Assembly (NCBI GenBank): GCA_051745535.1
Contig: JBNJED010000005.1
Coordinates: forward strand, 1-35,949
Direction: 5' to 3'
Origin: Thiohalospira sp051745535
GTDB taxonomy: Bacteria > Pseudomonadota > Gammaproteobacteria > Thiohalospirales > Thiohalospiraceae
Length of the DNA stretch: 35,949 nt
The notes under the pieces were generated by a model that had not been told where the DNA came from, did not search any database, and saw nothing but the letters and a program-made list of their open reading frames with translations. Positions 29,794 through 35,949 of the stretch are shown piece after piece. The position numbers and the translations under genes were made by a program. How positions within the stretch are numbered: the stretch's first letter is position 1; the number at the start of each line of letters is the position of its first letter.

Positions 29794-31755
29794 GTGGCGG
29801 AATCGATGCAGAACGTCTATCTCGCGATCGTCCTGGCCCCGCTGGTCGGTGCGGCCATCGCGGGCCTCTTCGGGCGGTTCATTACCCGCTCGGTGGCCCA
29901 CTGGGTGACCATCCTGGGGGTGGCGGTGTCCACCGTCCTCTCCTTCTGGGTCTTCAAGCACCACGTCATGGACGGGGCGCCGGCCTACAACGAGGCGGTC
30001 TATACCTGGCTGGTGAGCGACGGGGTCCGCTTCGAGGTGGGCTTCCTGGTGGACAACCTCACGGCCATGATGATGTCGGTGGTCACTTTCGTGTCGCTCA
30101 TGGTGCACGTCTACACCATCGGCTACATGCACGATGACCCGGGCTACAAGCGCTTCTTCAGCTACATCTCCCTGTTCACCTTCTCCATGCTCATGCTGGT
30201 GATGGCGAACAACTTCTTCCAGCTCTTCTTCGGCTGGGAGGCCGTGGGGCTCGTCTCCTACCTCCTCATCGGCTTCTGGTACACCCGGCCCACCGCCATC
30301 CATGCGAACCTGAAGGCCTTCCTGGTCAACCGCGTGGGCGACTTCGGCTTCCTGCTCGGGATCGCGGCGGTGCTGATGTACTTCAACAGCGTCGACTACG
30401 CCGACGTCTTCGCCGCGGCCCCGTCGATGGCTGGCATGACCCTCGAGGTTATCCCGGGGGTCGAGTGGCAGGTGATGACGCTCATCGCCATCCTCCTGTT
30501 CGTCGGTGCGATGGGCAAGTCGGCGCAGGTGCCGCTACACGTCTGGCTGCCGGACTCCATGGAGGGCCCGACCCCCATCTCCGCGCTCATCCACGCGGCG
30601 ACCATGGTGACCGCCGGCATCTTCATGGTGGCGCGCATGTCGCCCATCTACGAGCTCTCCGAGGTAGCGCTGGCGGTGGTGCTGATCATTGGCGCCATCA
30701 CGGCCTTCTTCATGGGGCTGCTCGGTCTCGTGCAGCACGACATCAAGCGGGTGGTCGCCTACTCCACGCTCTCCCAGCTCGGCTACATGACCGCCGCGCT
30801 GGGGGCGTCCGCCTACGCCGCCGGGGTCTTCCACCTGATGACCCACGCCTTCTTCAAGGCGCTGCTCTTCCTGGCGGCCGGCTCGGTGATCATCGCCATG
30901 CACCACGAGCAGGACATGCGGCGCATGGGCGGGCTCAAGCGCTACATGCCCATCACCTGGGCGACCATGCTCATCGGGTCGCTGGCGCTCATCGGCTTCC
31001 CGGGCTTCGCCGGCTTCTTCTCCAAGGACGCGATCATCGAGGCGGTGCACTACTCCTCCATCCCGGGGGCGGGCCTGGCCTACTGGGCGCTGCTGGCCGG
31101 GGTCTTCATTACTGCCCTGTATACCTTCCGCATGTTCTTCCTGGTCTTCCACGGCCAGGAGCGGATGGACCACCACACCCGGGAGCACCTGCACGAATCG
31201 CCCTCCGTGGTGACCGTGCCGCTCATCGCCCTGGCGATCCCGTCCGTGGTCATCGGGGGTATCTACGTGGGGCCGATGCTCTTCGGCGACTTCTTCGCCG
31301 ACGCCATCCAGGTCCTGCCGGAGCACGATACGCTGGCCGAGCTGGGCCACCACTACCACGGCGTGTGGAGCTTCGTGGTCCATGGCCTCCAGGGCCCGGC
31401 GGTCTGGCTGGCGCTGCTCGGCGTGCTCACCGCGTGGTACCTCTACATGCGGCGGCCCGACCTCCCGGCCCGGTTCGCGGAGCGGCTGCGCCCGCTCCAT
31501 GCGGTGCTCGAGCACAAGTACGGCTTCGACGAGTTCAACGAGGCCGCCTTCGGCGGCGGCGCCCGCGGGCTGGGCCGACTCCTGTGGAAGGTGGGCGACG
31601 TCCGCCTCATCGACGGCCTCATGGTCAACGGCGTGGCGCGCTCGGTGGGCTGGATGGCCGGCCGCTTCCGCCACGTGCAGTCGGGATTCCTCTATCACTA
31701 CGCCTTCGCGATGATGCTCGGCCTCCTGGGGCTGTTCATCCTCTTCGTGCTGTAG
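29794..31755 (+). CDS. nuoL: NADH-quinone oxidoreductase subunit L
   Basis: NuoL is the distal antiporter-like subunit with the long lateral helix. The 653-residue product has about sixteen hydrophobic segments. It contains the core signatures FFGWEAVGLVSYLLIGFW, VPLHVWLPDSMEGPTPISALIHAATMVTAGIF, DIKRVVAYSTLSQLGYM and MTHAFFKALLFLAAGSVI. These carry the lysine, glutamate and histidine residues of the proton path. The GTG start at 29794 has AAGGGAT upstream; an ATG twelve bases further in is a possible alternative. Confidence 0.98.
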   Translation: MAESMQNVYLAIVLAPLVGAAIAGLFGRFITRSVAHWVTILGVAVSTVLSFWVFKHHVMDGAPAYNEAVYTWLVSDGVRFEVGFLVDNLTAMMMSVVTFVSLMVHVYTIGYMHDDPGYKRFFSYISLFTFSMLMLVMANNFFQLFFGWEAVGLVSYLLIGFWYTRPTAIHANLKAFLVNRVGDFGFLLGIAAVLMYFNSVDYADVFAAAPSMAGMTLEVIPGVEWQVMTLIAILLFVGAMGKSAQVPLHVWLPDSMEGPTPISALIHAATMVTAGIFMVARMSPIYELSEVALAVVLIIGAITAFFMGLLGLVQHDIKRVVAYSTLSQLGYMTAALGASAYAAGVFHLMTHAFFKALLFLAAGSVIIAMHHEQDMRRMGGLKRYMPITWATMLIGSLALIGFPGFAGFFSKDAIIEAVHYSSIPGAGLAYWALLAGVFITALYTFRMFFLVFHGQERMDHHTREHLHESPSVVTVPLIALAIPSVVIGGIYVGPMLFGDFFADAIQVLPEHDTLAELGHHYHGVWSFVVHGLQGPAVWLALLGVLTAWYLYMRRPDLPARFAERLRPLHAVLEHKYGFDEFNEAAFGGGARGLGRLLWKVGDVRLIDGLMVNGVARSVGWMAGRFRHVQSGFLYHYAFAMMLGLLGLFILFVL

Positions 31756-31786
31756 GCGGGAAGAACCAGCAATAAGGTTATAGCCC

Positions 31787-33304
31787 ATGCTTACCGATCT
31801 TCCCCTGCTGAGTCTGGTCATCTGGACGCCCATCATCGGCGGCCTGCTGGTGCTGGCAACCGGTGGCGAGCGCAATGCCCTGGAGTCCCGGGTTCTCGCG
31901 CTGCTGGTCTCCCTGGTCACCATGGGCCTGTCGCTGCCCCTGTGGTTCGGCTTCGATACCGGCACGGCGGAGATGCAGTTCCAGGAGTTCAGCCCCTGGA
32001 TCCAGGCGCTGTCCATCAATTACCACCTGGGCGTGGACGGCATCTCCATGCCGCTCATCCTGCTCACCGCCTTCGCGACCCTGCTGGTGGTCATCGCGGG
32101 CTGGCAGGTGATCCAGTACAAGCCGGCGCAGTACCTGGGCGCCTTCCTGATCATGGAGGGGCTGATGATCGGGGTCTTCGCGGCCCTGGACGCCATGCTC
32201 TTCTATGTCTTCTGGGAGGCGCTGCTCATCCCGATGTTCATCGTCATCGGGATCTGGGGCGGTCCGCGGCGGGTCTACGCCACCATCAAGTTCTTCCTCT
32301 ACACCTTCCTCGGGTCGGTGTTCATGCTGGTGGCGCTGCTCTACATGTACTTCCAGTCCGGGACCTTCGGGATCCTGGAGTTCCATACGCTGCCGCTGAC
32401 CCTGACCGAGCAGATCCTGATCTTCCTGGCCTTCCTCATCGCCTTCGCGGTGAAGGTGCCCATGTGGCCGGTCCATACCTGGCTGCCGGATGCCCACGTG
32501 GAGGCGCCCACCGGCGGCTCAGTGATCCTGGCGGCCATCATGCTGAAGCTGGGGACGTACGGGTTCCTCCGCTTCTCGCTGCCCATCACGCCGGATGCGG
32601 CGGCCGCCCTGGACGGGCTGATGATCGCGCTCTCGCTCATCGCCATCGTATACATCGGCTTCGTCGCCCTGGTGCAGCGGGACATGAAGAAGCTGGTGGC
32701 CTACTCGTCCATCTCCCACATGGGCTTCGTGACCCTGGGCTTCTTCGTCATCTTCGGCATCCACGAGGCCACCGGCAGCTGGAACGGGGCGGCCATGGCC
32801 ATCGAGGGGGCCATGGTCCAGATGATCTCCCACGGCTTCGTCTCCGCGGCGATGTTCCTCGCCATCGGCGTCCTCTACGACCGGCTCCACAGCCGGGAGA
32901 TCGCCGACTACGGCGGGGTGGTGAATACCATGCCGGTCTTCGGTGCCTTCGCCGTCTTCTTTGCCATGGCGAATGCCGGCCTGCCGGGCACCTCCGGCTT
33001 CGTGGGCGAGTTCCTGGTCATCCTGGCGAGCTTCAAGGCCAACCCCTGGTTCGCCTTTGCCGCCGCCACGACGCTGATCCTCGGGGCGGCCTACACCCTC
33101 TGGATGATCAAGCGGGTGATCTTCGGTCGGGTGACCAACGACGGGGTGGCCAGCCTGACCGACCTCAACGCCCGCGAGTTCCTTCTGATGGCGATGCTCG
33201 CCGTCTTCGTGCTGCTGCTGGGTGTCTGGCCGGCGCCCCTGCTGGAAGTGATGCACGCCAGCGTCCACAACCTGCTGGACCACGTGGCCCAGTCCAAGCT
33301 GTAA
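31787..33304 (+). CDS. nuoM: NADH-quinone oxidoreductase subunit M
   Basis: NuoM is the middle antiporter-like subunit of complex I. The 505-residue product has about fourteen membrane helices and the family motifs FYVFWEALLIPMFIVIGIWGG, KVPMWPVHTWLPDAHVEAPTGGSVILAAIMLKLGTYGFLRF, DMKKLVAYSSISHMGFVTLG and MISHGFVSAAMFL. The start ATG 31787 lies 31 bases after nuoL. nuoN follows after 19 bases. Confidence 0.98.
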   Translation: MLTDLPLLSLVIWTPIIGGLLVLATGGERNALESRVLALLVSLVTMGLSLPLWFGFDTGTAEMQFQEFSPWIQALSINYHLGVDGISMPLILLTAFATLLVVIAGWQVIQYKPAQYLGAFLIMEGLMIGVFAALDAMLFYVFWEALLIPMFIVIGIWGGPRRVYATIKFFLYTFLGSVFMLVALLYMYFQSGTFGILEFHTLPLTLTEQILIFLAFLIAFAVKVPMWPVHTWLPDAHVEAPTGGSVILAAIMLKLGTYGFLRFSLPITPDAAAALDGLMIALSLIAIVYIGFVALVQRDMKKLVAYSSISHMGFVTLGFFVIFGIHEATGSWNGAAMAIEGAMVQMISHGFVSAAMFLAIGVLYDRLHSREIADYGGVVNTMPVFGAFAVFFAMANAGLPGTSGFVGEFLVILASFKANPWFAFAAATTLILGAAYTLWMIKRVIFGRVTNDGVASLTDLNAREFLLMAMLAVFVLLLGVWPAPLLEVMHASVHNLLDHVAQSKL

Positions 33305-33323
33305 GCGGGAGAGCAACACGACC

Positions 33324-34772
33324 ATGATACTCGAGGCTTCCGATTTCCTGACCGCACTCCCGGAGCTCTTCCTCCTGGGGATGGCGTGTCTCGTCCTGCT
33401 TATCGACCTCTTCCTGACGGATCACAGTCGGGCAGTGACCTACCTCCTGGCGCAGGTGGCCCTGGTGGGGGCGGCAGTCCTCACCGTCGGCATGATGGAT
33501 ACGCATGCCGGGATGGCCTTCAACGACATGTTCATCCGGGATGGCATGGCCGACCTGCTCAAGGCCTTCGTCTACCTCTCGGTCTTCGTGGTCTTCCTCT
33601 ATGCGCGGCCCTACCTGCGCGACCGCGACATGCTCAAGGGGGAGTTCTACCTGCTGGGGCTCTTCGCCACCCTGGGCATGATGGTCCTGATCTCGGCGGC
33701 GAGCATGCTGACGGTCTACCTCGGCCTGGAGCTGCTCTCGCTCTCGCTCTACGCCATGGTGGCCATGAACCGGGGGTCGTCCATGGCCTCCGAGGCGGCG
33801 ATGAAGTACTTCGTCCTGGGGGCCATGGCCTCCGGCATGCTCCTCTACGGCATGTCCATGATCTACGGGGCGACCGGGGAGCTGGAGCTGGCGGCCATCA
33901 ACGCCGTCATCGGCGCCGGCGAGGCGGAGAGCCTCATCCTCACCTTCGGCCTGGTCTTCCTGGTGGTCGGCGTGGCCTTCAAGCTGGGGGCCGTTCCCTT
34001 CCACATGTGGATTCCGGACGTCTACCACGGTGCGCCGACGCCGATGACCGTCTTCATCGCCACCGCGCCCAAGCTCGCCGCCTTCGCCATGGCCATGCGG
34101 CTGATGGTGGACGGCCTGGGCGAGCTCCACGCCGAGTGGCAGGGGATGTTCATCATCCTGGCGGTGCTCTCCATGGGTATCGGTAACCTCCTGGCCATCG
34201 CGCAGAGCAACATCAAGCGGATGCTGGCCTACTCGGCCATCGCCCACGTCGGCTTCATCCTGCTCGGGGTCCTCACGGCGACGGAGTCGGGGTACGCCGC
34301 GGCGATGTTCTACACCATCGCCTACTCTCTGATGACGCTCGCCGGCTTCGGCATGGTCATCCTGCTCTCCCGGGCCGGCCTGGAGGCCGAGCGTCTGGAG
34401 GACTTCAAGGGGCTCAACGAACGCAGCCCCTGGTTCGCCGGGATCATGCTCATCGTCATGTTCTCCATGGCCGGGGTGCCGCCCTTCCTGGGCTTCTGGG
34501 CCAAGGTGAGCGTCATCCAGGAGGTGGTGGCTGCCGGCATGGTGGAACTCGCCGTCGCCGCCGTGGTCTTCTCCATCATCGGGGCGTTCTACTATCTGCG
34601 CGTGGTGAAATACCTCTACTTCGACAAGCCGGAAGATACCGGGGCACTGGTCGCCGACGCCGACCTGCGTGCCGTACTCTCGGTGAACGGGCTGGCCATC
34701 CTCGGTCTGGGGCTCTTCCCCGGTGCGCTGATGTCCGCCTGCATCGCCGCCTTCGGCCTCCCAGGAGCCTGA
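33324..34772 (+). CDS. nuoN: NADH-quinone oxidoreductase subunit N
   Basis: NuoN is the third antiporter-like subunit of complex I, adjacent to NuoK. The 482-residue product has about fourteen membrane helices, with LGLELLSLSLYAMVAMNRGS, GVAFKLGAVPFHMWIPDVYHGAPTPMTVFIATAPK and NIKRMLAYSAIAHVGFILLGV. These match the family's charged membrane residues. It is the last complex I gene; the next gene, DUF2818, starts two bases after its stop. Confidence 0.98.
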   Translation: MILEASDFLTALPELFLLGMACLVLLIDLFLTDHSRAVTYLLAQVALVGAAVLTVGMMDTHAGMAFNDMFIRDGMADLLKAFVYLSVFVVFLYARPYLRDRDMLKGEFYLLGLFATLGMMVLISAASMLTVYLGLELLSLSLYAMVAMNRGSSMASEAAMKYFVLGAMASGMLLYGMSMIYGATGELELAAINAVIGAGEAESLILTFGLVFLVVGVAFKLGAVPFHMWIPDVYHGAPTPMTVFIATAPKLAAFAMAMRLMVDGLGELHAEWQGMFIILAVLSMGIGNLLAIAQSNIKRMLAYSAIAHVGFILLGVLTATESGYAAAMFYTIAYSLMTLAGFGMVILLSRAGLEAERLEDFKGLNERSPWFAGIMLIVMFSMAGVPPFLGFWAKVSVIQEVVAAGMVELAVAAVVFSIIGAFYYLRVVKYLYFDKPEDTGALVADADLRAVLSVNGLAILGLGLFPGALMSACIAAFGLPGA

Positions 34773-34774
34773 AC

Positions 34775-35104
34775 ATGGAACAGACCATCCTCGTATGGGC
34801 GCTCATCGGGATCGCGCTGGTCCTCGCGAACCTGCCCTGGGTCAGCGATCTCTTCTTCTTCGTCTTCGAACCCCCGGGGGGCACCAAGGGCCCCTGGACC
34901 CGCCTGCTGGAGTGGCTGGTCTATCTCGGCATCGTCGGCGGTCTGGGGCTGGGGGCGGAGAACCGTGCCATCGGGGACATCCATGATCAGGACTGGGAGT
35001 TCTATGCCGTGGCACTCTCGCTGTTCGCGGTCTTCGCGGCGCCGGGCTTCGTCTGGCGCTACCAGCTTCGGCCGCTGATGCAGCGCCACCGGGGCTGGCA
35101 GTGA
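34775..35104 (+). CDS. DUF2818 family membrane protein
   Basis: The 109-residue product has three hydrophobic helices (about 5-25, 48-60 and 78-95) and resembles the DUF2818 family: LVLANLPWVSDLFFFV, TRLLEWLVYLGIVGGLGLGAENRAIG, QDWEFYAVALSLFAVFAAPGFVWRYQLRP. In beta- and some gammaproteobacteria this gene sits directly after nuoN. Here it starts two bases after the nuoN stop, so it is very likely co-transcribed. The function is not established; a complex I assembly or stability factor is plausible from context only. Confidence 0.85.
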   Translation: MEQTILVWALIGIALVLANLPWVSDLFFFVFEPPGGTKGPWTRLLEWLVYLGIVGGLGLGAENRAIGDIHDQDWEFYAVALSLFAVFAAPGFVWRYQLRPLMQRHRGWQ

Positions 35105-35113
35105 CGGCAGGGC

Positions 35114-35142
35114 TTGCGTTCCGGCGGTCGGGGCGTTAGTAT
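35114..35142 (+). promoter_or_regulatory. Likely promoter of the initiator tRNA
   Basis: TTGCGT (35114-35119), 17 bases, then TAGTAT (35137-35142). The -10 matches at four of six positions and the -35 at three. The predicted start, about 35149, lies seven bases before the tRNA, which is the usual distance. Read-through from the nuo operon is also possible. Confidence 0.5.
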
Positions 35143-35155
35143 TCTCAATCTCGAT

Positions 35156-35210
<55 letters not shown>

Positions 35211-35232
<22 letters not shown>

Positions 35233-35949
35233 ACATAATTGACGCAGGTTTCCATTATGGAGCCTGCGTTTATTTTTGCCCGTATGACGCCAACTTGCGG
35301 GTCCGGCTCCAGGTCGATGGGGCCGGTGACCTCCGAAAGGGTCTGGCGCATCACGTCGGGGTCCACCGACTCCCGGAGGCTATCGGCAAGCGCCTTGAAG
35401 CGCTCGCGAGCCCGGGGGAGCAGGGTGGCCACCCCATCCCCGGCCAGGCTCTCGGCCGCGGTCAGCTCCTCCTGGGCGGCCTTCACCGTCCGTTCCGCCT
35501 GCTCCAGCTCCTCCTTCACCGCCGGTGAGGCGATCCCCTGCCGGATGGCCTGGACCAGGTTGTCGCGCTCGCGCTCGGCCTCCTGGAGCCGCTTGCGGAT
35601 GGCGGCGGGGTCCGGCTGGCTCTCCTCCATGGCCTCCCGGGCCATGTCCATGAAGGTCTCGAAGGACTCCTCGGTGAGCAGATCGTCGCGGATCACGGTC
35701 AGCAGCCGCTCCTCCAGGTGCTCACGGCGGACCCGGTGGTTGTTGGAGCAGGCGGCCGGCCCCCGGTCCTTGTGCGTCGCACAGCCGTAGTCCCGGGCGC
35801 TGACGATGACGTAGCTGGCCCCGCACTCGGCGCAGCGGAGCAGGCCGGAGAAGATGTAGGGGGAGCCGCGGCCGTGGCGACCCGGGCGGCCGCCGCGAGC
35901 CCGCTGCCGGGTTTTCTCCTGGACGGCACGGATCCGGGTCTCCTCATTC
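35211..35949 (-). CDS. Large serine recombinase, C-terminal part (5' end beyond right edge)
   Basis: The frame is open from the right edge for 245 residues. It has the zinc beta-ribbon of large serine recombinases (SPYIFSGLLRCAECGASYVIV, then YGCATHKDRGPAACSN and RVRREHLEERLL) with four cysteines. A long coiled coil follows (AAIRKRLQEAERERDNLVQ to AERTVKAAQEELTAAE), then the C-terminal tail. The N-terminal catalytic domain with the active serine would lie off the window. The stop codon (35211-35213, complement) is inside the T-loop of the initiator tRNA, so the last seven or eight residues are the antisense of the tRNA 3' end. This is the signature of an element integrated at the tRNA. Confidence 0.88.
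35242..35277 (+). terminator. Intrinsic terminator after the initiator tRNA
   Basis: ACGCAGG (35242-35248) pairs with CCTGCGT (35263-35269), with an inner TCCA/TGGA extension (35251-35254, 35258-35261) across a small bulge. TTTATTTTT follows. This is the strongest intrinsic terminator in the window and would end the tRNA (and any nuo read-through) transcript. It also lies within the coding sequence of the recombinase tail on the opposite strand. Confidence 0.8.

Noticed and set aside
35239..35790. Plus-strand 183-codon frame after the tRNA
   Set aside because: It is antisense to the recombinase and starts inside the terminator; Ser/Arg-rich with no domain.
35690..35949. Apparent frameshift in the recombinase, suggested by a second minus-strand frame at 35699-35947
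   Set aside because: The frame of the 161-residue segment stays open to the window edge and encodes the zinc ribbon. The other frame is a shadow, so no frameshift is needed.

Overview
The window is a high-GC, densely packed stretch of bacterial chromosome. It reads as a gammaproteobacterium, most likely one of the purple-sulfur or halophilic Ectothiorhodospiraceae/Chromatiaceae type; this is an inference from gene order and protein character, not a species identification. Supporting signs are the order recN-nadK / hrcA-grpE-dnaK-dnaJ / dapB-carA-carB-greA-(yhbY)-rlmE-ftsH-folP-glmM-tpiA-secG-nuoA to nuoN, separate nuoC and nuoD genes, an HrcA/CIRCE system combined with sigma-32-type promoters, a DsrE-family protein, and a DUF2818 gene closing the nuo operon. 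Nearly all of it is conserved core genome, and no stretch above about 300 bases lacks a gene.

Layout. On the minus strand, positions 1-1823 hold recN (cut by the left edge) and nadK. From 1913 rightwards the plus strand carries a heat-shock cluster: hrcA behind a near-perfect CIRCE operator, then grpE and dnaK each behind a good sigma-32-like promoter, then dnaJ behind two intergenic hairpins. A DsrE-like protein with a twin-arginine-type leader and dapB follow. carA-carB-greA form a tight group behind a structured leader (8466-8559). yhbY lies on the opposite strand, converging on greA and diverging from a small membrane-protein gene coupled to rlmE. ftsH, folP, glmM, tpiA and secG follow, the standard translation/proteostasis/cell-wall block. 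From 20140 a sigma-70-like promoter with an upstream A/T tract drives the fourteen-gene NADH:quinone oxidoreductase operon, nuoA-N, ending with a DUF2818 membrane gene.

Right end. An initiator tRNA (CAT anticodon, 35156-35232) with its own likely promoter and a strong terminator closes the core region. In related gammaproteobacteria rimP-nusA-infB would be expected next. Here instead the 3' part of a large serine recombinase lies on the minus strand, and its stop codon falls inside the T-loop of the tRNA. This is the only clear sign of horizontally acquired DNA in the window and marks the probable edge of an integrated element that continues past the right end.

I found no CRISPR array, insertion sequence, toxin-antitoxin pair, defence cluster or clearly novel multi-gene system. 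The observations most worth following are the recombinase/tRNA junction, the exported DsrE-like protein between dnaJ and dapB, the layered heat-shock regulation, and the carA leader.
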